DNA from: CAYWWM01 sp965198025
GTDB taxonomy: Bacteria > Acidobacteriota > Terriglobia > 2-12-FULL-54-10
Length of the DNA stretch: 64,000 bases
Direction of reading: 5' to 3'
NCBI GenBank assembly: GCA_965198025.1
Contig: OZ240237.1
Location: forward strand, 3,472,001-3,536,000
Numbering within the stretch: the first letter of the stretch is position 1; each line of letters opens with the position of its first letter. The notes below the pieces were generated by a model. The model was given only the letters and a program-made list of their open reading frames with translations, was not told where the DNA came from and ran no database searches. Position numbers and translations under genes: made by a program. This document shows positions 25,614 to 32,813 of the stretch, piece after piece.

Positions 25614-25688
25614 GGGCAGGCATTTCCCTCGACTTCGCTCGGGACAGGCCTGCCTGCCCGTAAGAGGAAATGCCTGGAGGCCTGTCCC
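25614..25688. repeat. Element with interleaved perfect inverted repeats
   Basis: CAGGCATTTCC (25617-25627) pairs with GGAAATGCCTG (25666-25676); GGGACAGGCCT (25641-25651) pairs with AGGCCTGTCCC (25678-25688); GGGCAGGC (25614-25621) also pairs with GCCTGCCC (25652-25659). The order 1-2-1'-2' is a pseudoknot topology with an alternative hairpin. It also contains the common dispersed word CCTCGACTTCGCTCGGG. Confidence 0.7.
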
Positions 25689-25776
25689 TGCTTTGGCGGC
25701 TGCGCTGCACCCACCCGGAAAATGGTCGAATCTATCCATATACCCCATAAAACTGTACGGAAATGCTCTGTCGAGA

Positions 25777-25813
25777 GAACCGAAGGAACCGAAAGAACCG
25801 AAAAAACCGAAAA
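25777..25813. repeat. 9-bp-period tandem repeat (CCGAARRAA units), copy A
   Basis: Units GAACCGAAG, GAACCGAAA, GAACCGAAA and AAACCGAAA follow each other without gaps, then ACGGTTGTC. The same unit in the same orientation occurs at 42172-42225. It lies within 200 bases of the break in the isochorismatase-family gene. Confidence 0.8.
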
Positions 25814-26000
25814 CGGTTGTCGCAAGTTACCGTTGCGCCTGCCCCTGGCTTCGGCGTCCCGTGGGCCAACGGGCGCCGATACGGCCTGTGCAAAGCCCGT
25901 CGTGCCGCTGAAAAGCAACAGGATAAGCATCCTGTTCCACAACTGCCTTTCGCATCGCATCCTTAAGGCTCCCAAGGAGCTGGCCATCCCGGAGGCTTTA

Positions 26001-26209
26001 CGCGGCGGCCACTCCTCGAACTCGCGGGCATCCGTGGGGTGGGCGTCCGTGCTGGCGAGGACTGGAATATCGTGCTGTTCCGCAAAATCCCGCAGACGGG
26101 TGAGCGTGGCCAGCAGTCCCTCCGCTCCCGGAACGTAGAGGCGTCCCCCGGGCAGCAGGAAGTCCGCCTGCGTGTCCACGTCCACAAAGACCATCGGGTA
26201 ACGTGCCAT
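26001..26209 (-). pseudogene. Truncated isochorismatase-family hydrolase (nicotinamidase-like), 5' part only
   Basis: The first 69 residues from ATG 26209 read as a good cysteine hydrolase: VFVDVDTQADFLLPGGRLYV, then IPVLASTDAHPTDAREF. After EEWPP, where the family continues with HC and the catalytic region, the sequence turns into repeat DNA (RKASGMASS and onward). The catalytic Lys and Cys are therefore absent. The frame happens to stay open to 25433, but that part is low-complexity and repeat-derived. The gene starts 3 bases after the stop of nicotinate phosphoribosyltransferase, a known pairing in NAD salvage. The nicotinamide-to-nicotinate step would be lost unless another copy exists. 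Confidence 0.75.
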
Positions 26210-26212
26210 GCT

Positions 26213-27601
26213 CTAGCCCTTCTTGCCGCCGACCGCCGCTACCGGGGCGGCAATATACCGGCTGCGCACGGACTCCAGCAATTCCCGCAACGCCGTTGAC
26301 TTCTCGACCGGATACATGTCGCTTGCTTCCAGTTGCCGGCACCGGGCGGGCAGGCGCGCGAGGTTCTCCGCCGTTCGTGCCTGCAGTTGTTCGAGCGACG
26401 GCAGGGGCCGGACTATCTCTCCGTTTTCAATCACTGGTTCCAGCAAAAGTTCGGTGCCGGCATACGTTTCGTAAGCAAGCCCGAGCACATCACGTTCGTA
26501 CACTCCGTCCGGGGCCGAGATCCGGAAAACCTGTTTCCTGCCTGGATAACTGATCTTGGATGCGCTGAACTTTGCCGTGCCGCGCTTTTGTCCGCCGCTT
26601 TCGATCTCGACCAGTTTGTAGACGCCGCTCAGCGCCGGGGCGTCACGCGATGTGACCAGATCCGTCCCGACACCAAACAGATCAATCGGCGCCCTCTGCC
26701 GGAGCAGTTCCGCGATGGTGTATTCGTTCAGGTCGCCGCTAGCCAGGATTTGCGCTTCGGCCCGACCGGCATCGTCGAGGATCTTTCGGACTTGGCGGCT
26801 GGTCTCGAAGAAGCTGCCGCTGTCCAGGCGCACGCCGCGGAACGGCAGATTCTGCCGCAGCGCTTTCTTCACTCCCTCGACCGAGTCGTACGTGTCTACC
26901 AGCAGCACCGAGCTTTTGCCATAGACTTGTGTGAACTGACGGAACGCTTCCTCCTCTTCCTCGAACGACATCGCCCAGGAGTGCGCCAGGGTGCCGTAAG
27001 TGGGGATACCCAGCTCAAAGCCCGCCAGGACGTTCGACGTGCCCCGGCAGCCGCCGATAAAGCTGGCGCGGGCGGCGAGCCAACCGGCGTGCGGTCCATG
27101 TGCACGGCGCGTCCCGAATTCCACAATCCCCTTTCCTTGAGCGGCTTGCACAATCCGAGAGGCTTTGGTGGCTACGGTTGTCTGATACGTCAGCATCGCC
27201 AATAGAAAGGTCTCAACGATCTGGGCTTCGATGATGGGAGCTGTGACGCGCAGCAATGGCTCCTCGGCAAACACGACTGTTCCCTCCGGAACCGCCCAGA
27301 CCGTTCCCGTAAAGCGCAGGCCGGCCAGAAAGTCGAAAAACTCGGGCTTCACAGGCTCAAGCGCCGGGTGCTGGCGGAGAAAGGCAATCTCTTCCGGCCC
27401 GAAGCGAAGCTCCCGGAGATATTCCAAAGCCTGTTCCAGCCCTGCAGCGACCAGATAGGGGCGCTGCGGTGGGAGCGACCGGATGCTCAGCTCGAAAGTA
27501 GCGAGATCGCGGTGCTTGCCCGACTGCCAGTAGCCGGCCGCCATGGTCAGTTCATAGAGGTCGGTGAGCAATCCAGTGCGTTCGGGAGTGAAAGCGTTCA
27601 T
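26213..27601 (-). CDS. pncB: Nicotinate phosphoribosyltransferase
   Basis: 462 residues from ATG 27601. It joins nicotinate and PRPP to nicotinate mononucleotide in NAD salvage. The family motifs are clear: LLTDLYELTMAAGYWQSG at the N-terminus, EFGTRRAHGPHAG near residue 165, the catalytic-loop GTLAHSWAMSF near 205, GVRLDSGSFFETSR near 260, and VGTDLVTSRDAPAL near 310. The C-terminal zinc-like lobe of longer forms is not obvious. The downstream partner gene on the same strand is truncated. Confidence 0.94.
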   Translation of the reverse strand: MNAFTPERTGLLTDLYELTMAAGYWQSGKHRDLATFELSIRSLPPQRPYLVAAGLEQALEYLRELRFGPEEIAFLRQHPALEPVKPEFFDFLAGLRFTGTVWAVPEGTVVFAEEPLLRVTAPIIEAQIVETFLLAMLTYQTTVATKASRIVQAAQGKGIVEFGTRRAHGPHAGWLAARASFIGGCRGTSNVLAGFELGIPTYGTLAHSWAMSFEEEEEAFRQFTQVYGKSSVLLVDTYDSVEGVKKALRQNLPFRGVRLDSGSFFETSRQVRKILDDAGRAEAQILASGDLNEYTIAELLRQRAPIDLFGVGTDLVTSRDAPALSGVYKLVEIESGGQKRGTAKFSASKISYPGRKQVFRISAPDGVYERDVLGLAYETYAGTELLLEPVIENGEIVRPLPSLEQLQARTAENLARLPARCRQLEASDMYPVEKSTALRELLESVRSRYIAAPVAAVGGKKG

Positions 27602-27753
27602 GGCGTGTGGTCTCGCTACCCTTCCTGGGCGTCCGAATGGCGCAGAAGCCGTTAGGAAAAGCTCCTCTCTTTGATTGTATCGGGCAGTAAGTAAAGGGGT
27701 CAAGGAATGGCAGATGGAACCGCTCCCTGCTGCGACCCACCAATGCCGGTGTT

Positions 27754-28662
27754 TTACTTGCTGGCGACGACGCGGTTCTTGAGCACGCCAATGCCTTCGA
27801 TTTCGGTCTCGACAAGGTCCCCGTCCTGGAGGTATTCGGGCGGAGTGCGGCCGAGGCCGACGCCTTCCGGGGTGCCGGTCGAGATAATGTCGCCGGGCTC
27901 GAGCGTCATTCCCTTAGAAAGAGATTCGATGGTGACGGCAACTGTAAAGATCATGTGCTTGGTGTTGGAACTCTGCTTGGTGACGCCGTTGACCCGGAGC
28001 GCGATGGCCTTGGTTTGCGAGTCACCGAACTCATCAGCCGTGACGATCCAGGGACCCATGGGGCAGAAACCATCCAGGGTCTTGCCCTTGAACCATTGCA
28101 GGTGTTCCTTTTGCAAGTCGCGCGCCGAGACGTCGTTCAGAATGGTGTAGCCGAAGACGTGGTCGAGTGCCTTGGCGGCGAGAATGTTCTTGCCGGTGGT
28201 TCCAATCACGACGCCTAATTCTGCTTCGTAGTCGACCTGCTGCGTGACGTTGGTGTCCCACGGAATTGGATCGTAGGGGCCGCTGACGCTGGTGGGGGCT
28301 TTCGTAAAAAAGACCGGGACTTCGGGAATCTTGATCTCGCGGCCGCGGGCCTTGGCGGCTTCCTCCATGTGACTGACGTAGTTGAGACCTAAACAGAAAA
28401 CGTTCTTGGCGGGGCGGGGAATCGGAGCGTGGAGCTGCACATCGGCCAACGGATAGACGTGCGGAGACCCCATGCTTCTCGTCAGGAGTGCCATGCGTTT
28501 CCAGGCATCCGGGCCGAGTTGGATCAGTTCGAGCAAGCTCGCCGGGAACGGTCCTTCCCACTGGTTCACGTATGCTTTCCGAAGCGCGATCACGCGGTTG
28601 TCATGCACAGCACCGATTTGCGTAGTCGGTTCATTCTGGAGCGAAAACGTTACATATTTCAT
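27754..28662 (-). CDS. Fumarylacetoacetate hydrolase (FAH) family protein
   Basis: 302 residues. The FAH fold is shown by VFCLGLNYVSHMEEAAKA near residue 90, PVFFTKAPTSVSGPYDPIP, the metal-binding DYEAELGVVIG near 140, VFGYTILNDVSARDLQ, and GDIISTGTPEGVG near 265. Members hydrolyse or decarboxylate 1,3-diketo or 2-oxo acids in aromatic degradation, or act as acylpyruvases; the substrate cannot be fixed. A structured leader with an intrinsic terminator lies 130-205 bases upstream on the same strand, suggesting attenuation. Confidence 0.9.
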   Translation of the reverse strand: MKYVTFSLQNEPTTQIGAVHDNRVIALRKAYVNQWEGPFPASLLELIQLGPDAWKRMALLTRSMGSPHVYPLADVQLHAPIPRPAKNVFCLGLNYVSHMEEAAKARGREIKIPEVPVFFTKAPTSVSGPYDPIPWDTNVTQQVDYEAELGVVIGTTGKNILAAKALDHVFGYTILNDVSARDLQKEHLQWFKGKTLDGFCPMGPWIVTADEFGDSQTKAIALRVNGVTKQSSNTKHMIFTVAVTIESLSKGMTLEPGDIISTGTPEGVGLGRTPPEYLQDGDLVETEIEGIGVLKNRVVASK

Positions 28663-28785
28663 TTTTGAATACCTGCCACGAATGCATTTTCACTAGACGA
28701 AGTAGACTGCCACGAGTATCTCCGCTTTGCAATCAGAGATTTGCCACCAATACACAAAGGCACGAATTGTGGGCTGAGCGGGAAA
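28663..28785 (-). other. FAH leader, part between terminator and start codon
   Basis: No gene is seen. It contains a fragment of the dispersed repeat (GCCACCAATACACAAAGGCA at about 28744) and two shorter relatives (TGCCACGA at about 28674 and 28710). Confidence 0.4.
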
Positions 28786-28813
28786 CAAAAAATAGGCGCG
28801 CCGAAGCGCGCCT
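28786..28813 (-). terminator. Intrinsic terminator with UUCG loop, minus strand
   Basis: On the minus strand AGGCGCGC, loop TTCG, GCGCGCCT, then ATTTTTTG. The 8-bp GC stem with the extra-stable UUCG loop and six T residues is a textbook terminator. No gene ends here, so it must stop a leader or small RNA started between about 28870 and 29070. Confidence 0.85.
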
Positions 28814-28828
28814 CACTGACTCAGACTT

Positions 28829-28867
28829 GGCCAAAAGCGGGGAAATACGTCCTCTTCCCCGTCAGCC
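28829..28867 (-). promoter_or_regulatory. Structured leader element upstream of the FAH gene (candidate riboswitch or ncRNA)
   Basis: Read on the minus strand, GGC/GCC arms enclose CGGGGAA and TTCCCCG with a ten-base loop beginning GAGGACG. It ends 16 bases before the UUCG terminator. The order structure, terminator, open reading frame is that of an attenuator. It does not match a riboswitch class I know. Confidence 0.4.
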
Positions 28868-29178
28868 TTTGCAAAAAGGATGAGCAATCAGTGCGCCAAA
28901 GCCGTGTTGGTCCCATAAGTCTTTTCAATCAAATTAGATATCCAGAATAGCCGGAGGCTGCAACAGGCGGAAACATGCAGATTTTGAAATTAAAATATGA
29001 AATGTGGAATTTTGAAAGGAACCAAAACAGTTACTCTCTGGAACCATGTTGCGAACATTAGACAGTGTTTTTGCTTGACAAAAAGAGGAATTGCCTCAAT
29101 ATAGAAAGCGCCAACGCAGGAAACTGTTCCGGAGCACTTTCGAGCGACCCTCCCCCGGGCGATTCTGAAAACCCCACC

Positions 29179-29787
29179 TTGAGTACAGTTACTACGGAAG
29201 TTCGTCCGCGTGATGTTGTGCGTTGCCGTCGGTGCATGCTGGTGCAGTTCCGGACGATGTCCGATACTTGCCGCCGCTGCTCGTACCCGCTCCCGCCCGT
29301 TCCGCGTCTGGATGTCACACCCAAGAACGGCCGGTTGACGCTTCTCCCACGAAACGGCTCCTCGCCGGGCCACCATGCACAAGTCGATTCGACGCTGCCG
29401 CGGGGCAAGACGACGCGCGAGCTGACGATCGGGCGCAAGCTACGAGAACTGCGGGAGCAGCGCCACCTGACGCAACAGGACATGGCGTGCCGCGCTGGGG
29501 TGCCCCGGACGTACATCTCGCGCATCGAGAATGCGCGGCTGCTGCCGGGTCCGCTGATGCTGGGCAGGATCGCGACGGCGCTGGATGTGGCCATCCTGGA
29601 GTTGCTGCCGCCGAACCGGAATGGAAACGGGTACCCGGATGCCGCGGAGGGTTCGTACTGGGAGGAACTGGTGCAGAATTTCTCCTTGCTGAGCGCGGAG
29701 GAGATGTCGCGCGCACTGTTCTTCGCGCGCACCCTAGCTGACCAGAACCAGCAAAGCGACCTCGTGCCGGAACTGGCGGCGAGCTAG
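29179..29787 (+). CDS. Zinc-ribbon plus XRE helix-turn-helix regulator
   Basis: About 202 residues from a TTG at 29179; the start is unsure. A GTG at 29065 extends the frame, but TTGACA at 29075 with AATATA at 29098 looks like a promoter inside that extension. A four-cysteine zinc ribbon (CRRCMLVQFRTMSDTCRRC) is followed by a proline-rich linker and a clear XRE domain (RKLRELREQRHLTQQDMA, then YISRIENARLLPG), and an acidic helical tail. Zinc ribbons on XRE proteins suggest protein or nucleic-acid contacts. The target is unknown. Confidence 0.75.
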   Translation: MSTVTTEVRPRDVVRCRRCMLVQFRTMSDTCRRCSYPLPPVPRLDVTPKNGRLTLLPRNGSSPGHHAQVDSTLPRGKTTRELTIGRKLRELREQRHLTQQDMACRAGVPRTYISRIENARLLPGPLMLGRIATALDVAILELLPPNRNGNGYPDAAEGSYWEELVQNFSLLSAEEMSRALFFARTLADQNQQSDLVPELAAS

Positions 29788-30076
29788 CCGCCCGGCCAAA
29801 CCTCTCTTGCTATTTGCTGTCGCGACCGCCTCGGGCCTCCCAGGGTTGGCTGCAACAATGCCTGGAAGCCGGCAGGCCCGAGGCTTCCCCTCCCTGCAGA
29901 ATAGTGTCCGCCACGAACTGAACGAGTTTGCGTCCTCTCGCGTGTGCGTACCGAAGCCGCCCTCGCGCGGCGCCACTCCTGGCGGATCGCATCCAAACGG
30001 GCGACTTGTCGATTATAATTAACGCTGCGCTGCTTAAGCCGCACGAAAGGCGGCTGGGCAAAGTGCGGCAAATGCC

Positions 30077-30289
30077 ATGCGGTGTATGCACCTGGACTCG
30101 TCGGGCTTGCAATGTCCCCTGGAGGCGGTGGAGGGGACGGAGTTTTGCGCGGATCACACGCGCTTCGTCGATCCCGACAGTGAATCGAACCAGAGCACGC
30201 CTCTCGTCTACCGTTTGGCAGCGCTGGCGCTGCTGCTACTCTTCCTCTACAACTATTATCAAATCGTTCTGGGATGGCTGCTGGATTAG
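30077..30289 (+). CDS. Small membrane protein with Cys/His zinc-binding-like head
   Basis: 70 residues from ATG 30077 (ATG 30086 possible). The N-terminal 30 residues have a CxxH...C...C..H spacing (CMHLDSSGLQC, FCADH) that could hold zinc. One helix follows at about 45-65 (LAALALLLLFLYNYYQIVL). The gene ends 19 bases before the convergent PGPGW-type gene. TATAAT at 30014-30019 may be its -10. Function unknown. Confidence 0.6.
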   Translation: MRCMHLDSSGLQCPLEAVEGTEFCADHTRFVDPDSESNQSTPLVYRLAALALLLLFLYNYYQIVLGWLLD

Positions 30290-30308
30290 CGAGGCGGAGC
30301 GGATCCGA

Positions 30309-30506
30309 TCATCCGTCTGGGGCCGTCTTCTGGGGCAGGCGGGATTTCAGCCAGTTCAAGAGGCGCTTGGCCGAGGTGAATTCGCGGGCAAGAATCATCA
30401 GGCCCGGTATCAGCCAGATCCAACCGGGCAGAATGGGCAGAGCCAGACCAAACAGTCCGGCAAGCACCATGATCCCTCCCACCGCGATGCGCAACCACCG
30501 TCTCAA
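30309..30506 (-). CDS. PGPGW-type small membrane protein
   Basis: 65 residues. A TTG at 30506 is the start: GGGGGAGG lies seven bases upstream, whereas the longer in-frame ATG at 30578 has none. Two hydrophobic helices flank the family turn (ALPILPGWIWLIPGLMILA), then a basic amphipathic tail. This matches the PGPGW transmembrane family, of unknown role. The start is divergent from the DoxX gene. Confidence 0.72.
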   Translation of the reverse strand: MRRWLRIAVGGIMVLAGLFGLALPILPGWIWLIPGLMILAREFTSAKRLLNWLKSRLPQKTAPDG

Positions 30507-30726
30507 GACTACACCTCCCCCGAAAAGTCGCTTTCTGCGTCCATCCCTAGAATAACCGGAGAAATTGCGCGCCTCCAAGCCAACTCGTCCTACGGAGTGA
30601 GAATTTACGCTGGTGTAACATCTTCACCCGGAGAGGATTCCGAATTACAGGTAACCTTTTGGGTGCGGTGCATCTAAGTAACGGAGTAACGGACGATTGG
30701 TTCGAATTTTCGTAACAGGAGGCATT

Positions 30727-31134
30727 GTGATTTCCGAGTTGACGCACAGATTTTCTCCGCACGCTCTGATGGTTCTCCGGATCATGGCCGGTTTCATGTT
30801 CTGGCAGCACGGCATTCAGAAATTCGGATTTCTGGAAGGGACGGCGGTGGAGTTTCCAGGGCTGCTATGGTTTGCCAGAATCCTGGAAGTATCCGGAGGT
30901 TCGCTCATCGTGTTGGGCCTGTTTACGCGCCCGGTCGCCTTCGTGCTGCTAGGTGAAATGGCGGTGGCCTATTTTATCGCGCATGTGCCGGGGGGCTTTT
31001 GGCCCATCTTGAACGGCGGCGAGCCGGCGTTTCTGTTTTTTCCGATCTACGTGATGCTCTTGACCGCCGGGCCGGGGCGGGCCAGCGTGGATGGTTGTGT
31101 TGCAAGACGATTTGGTTCGCGCTGGTGGATGTAA
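30727..31134 (+). CDS. DoxX family membrane protein
   Basis: 135 residues from a GTG at 30727 with AGGAGG just upstream. Four membrane helices with the DoxX pattern: LRIMAGFMFWQHGIQKFG, then WFARILEVSGGSLIVLGLFT, and GEMAVAYFIAHVPGGFWP. DoxX proteins take part in membrane redox or sulfur handling in some bacteria, but most are uncharacterised. It converges on the heme/Vgb cluster. Confidence 0.85.
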   Translation: MISELTHRFSPHALMVLRIMAGFMFWQHGIQKFGFLEGTAVEFPGLLWFARILEVSGGSLIVLGLFTRPVAFVLLGEMAVAYFIAHVPGGFWPILNGGEPAFLFFPIYVMLLTAGPGRASVDGCVARRFGSRWWM

Positions 31135-31145
31135 GGATGGAAGGC

Positions 31146-31196
31146 GACGAAGAACCCGCTGGGTAGAACCAGTGGGACCGTCGAGGGTTCTTCGTC
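31146..31196. terminator. Long hairpin between convergent genes
   Basis: GACGAAGAACCC (31146-31157) and GGGTTCTTCGTC (31185-31196) are perfect complements around a 27-base loop that holds an inner CTGG/CCAG stem. It sits between the DoxX stop and the convergent Vgb-like stop, where a bidirectional terminator is expected; T-runs are lacking. Confidence 0.55.
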
Positions 31197-31214
31197 TTCG
31201 GAATCAGGCGCAAT

Positions 31215-32765
31215 CTACTCGACGTACTCCTGGAAACGGACAATCCGACCGAACCGCTGGTTGGGGAACCAGATGGACGGCGGGTCGGTGGACATGTCGA
31301 TGTCGATATTACGCACTTCTTTGGCGCGGCTGGGCAACGGCCACTCCGTGATCTCGCCGGTCTTCACGTCGGCTTTGACCATGAGCTCGGTCACGTCGGG
31401 AGCGGACCAGCCAGCGTTGCCGTCCGGGTCGCCGACGGCGTTGTAGGGGCGGGACCAGCGGGAAGGCATGGCGAATTCCCGGGTCTGACCAGTGGCGGGG
31501 TCGTCATAGGTGATGACGCGCCGCCCGCCGCCCGGGCTGTACAACCCGTCCCAGCCGTTGTAACTGCGATTGTTGTCGCAATCAGCCTCTGAGTTGTCTC
31601 GGCGGTCGATCTCGGTCAGGATGTTGGTTTCCGGATCAATCAGCCAGTCGAGTCGGCGAGCCAATCCGTCGCCGATGCGATAGAGGATCTTCCCGTTCGA
31701 GCGGCAGACACGGAGGGTGCCGGTGCGCGCCCAGTCAAGCGGCGTCTGCCAGATGTTGACGACTTCTTCCTTCTTGACGTCGAAGCGCAGGCCAGCGCCG
31801 GTCCAGATTTGTCCGGCAAGAAGGTAGCCCTGCGGGTCCCAGCGCAGATACTGAAAACCCGGAGGGCGGCCCGGTTTTCCCGCGGGAATGGGGAACTCCT
31901 TGATTTCGCCTTGCTGGGGATCGACGCGACCTATGATGTTCGAGCGCCAGTCCGTGTACCAGACGAATCCCGTGTTGGGGTCGACCAGAACGGCCCGCGT
32001 GGTGGCACCGATACGCGGAATCTGGTACTCGGTAATGACGGCGCGGGTGCGCTCGCCAGTGGGGCGGGACCGGAAGCGAATGGGAAAGTCGGGACTTTCG
32101 GGGCCGCGGAATCTTGCCAGGATGTTGGTGATGTTTTCATCCGAGATCAGGCCTTCTTCCGCTCCGGCGTGGCGGGCGCTCGGACGCAGCATGCGGGTCG
32201 GGGGAGAAATATCACCGGCCGGGGTGGTGCGCTTCTGGTCGTCCATGGCGGCCACGACCAGTTCCCAGCCATGGTGCGAGAAGCGGCTCTTGGCGATGTA
32301 GTAGGCGCCATGGCAGTCCGCGCAACGATGATCGAGCGCCTCGCGTTCGTCGTCGGTCAGCGGAAAGCTGTCCTCCAGTTCTGCGTTGCTGGCCTGTTCG
32401 ATGAGCGCGTTGAAGTTTGTTTCCGGTACGACCTCGAAATCCGCCGTTGCCGCTCTGCCTGCCTGAACCGCAATGTCTTTGGTCACATTGCGGAAACCTT
32501 TAATGCGGGTAAAGACCGCATAGCTGCCGGGTGCGAGGCCGTTGAAGTTGAACTCACCGTTGCGGTCCGTCATGACGTAGGTGGCAACCACCTTCCCGGA
32601 CCCATGGGCCGCCACGTAGGCACCTTCGAGCGGGCTGCCGTTGGCCGTGATCTTTCCCTGGATCGCCACCGGACTCTGCTGCGCCGCTGCCATGTTTGCC
32701 TGCATCATGCATGCGAGTACTGCAAATGGTAGGATTGCCAGACAAGCAAAAGATAAGATGCGCAT
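31215..32765 (-). CDS. Exported carboxypeptidase-regulatory/heme c/Vgb-propeller protein 1
   Basis: 516 residues from ATG 32765 (AGGAG upstream). Order: signal peptide (cut near NMAAAQ), a carboxypeptidase-regulatory-like beta-sandwich (about 32-112, VAIQGKITANGSPLEGAYVA), one heme c site HRCADCHGAYY near residue 150, then a Vgb/SMP-30-like propeller with repeated strands such as GFVWYTDWRSNIIGRVDP. It is 48 bases from a paralogue upstream. The propeller resembles virginiamycin B lyase, but a covalent heme on the same chain points to periplasmic redox work. Substrate unknown. Confidence 0.88.
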   Translation of the reverse strand: MRILSFACLAILPFAVLACMMQANMAAAQQSPVAIQGKITANGSPLEGAYVAAHGSGKVVATYVMTDRNGEFNFNGLAPGSYAVFTRIKGFRNVTKDIAVQAGRAATADFEVVPETNFNALIEQASNAELEDSFPLTDDEREALDHRCADCHGAYYIAKSRFSHHGWELVVAAMDDQKRTTPAGDISPPTRMLRPSARHAGAEEGLISDENITNILARFRGPESPDFPIRFRSRPTGERTRAVITEYQIPRIGATTRAVLVDPNTGFVWYTDWRSNIIGRVDPQQGEIKEFPIPAGKPGRPPGFQYLRWDPQGYLLAGQIWTGAGLRFDVKKEEVVNIWQTPLDWARTGTLRVCRSNGKILYRIGDGLARRLDWLIDPETNILTEIDRRDNSEADCDNNRSYNGWDGLYSPGGGRRVITYDDPATGQTREFAMPSRWSRPYNAVGDPDGNAGWSAPDVTELMVKADVKTGEITEWPLPSRAKEVRNIDIDMSTDPPSIWFPNQRFGRIVRFQEYVE

Positions 32766-32813
32766 TCTCGTTCTCCTGAATCGTGAAAGGTCCGGGACAG
32801 CATTCCCCGTGTG

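Noticed and set aside
25433..26000. Continuation of the isochorismatase-family frame as a real C-terminal domain
   Set aside because: The translation is built from 9-bp repeats and dispersed repeat words and matches no domain.
30697..30711. GGTTCGAATTTTCG resembling a tRNA T-arm
   Set aside because: No acceptor, D or anticodon stem can be formed around it.
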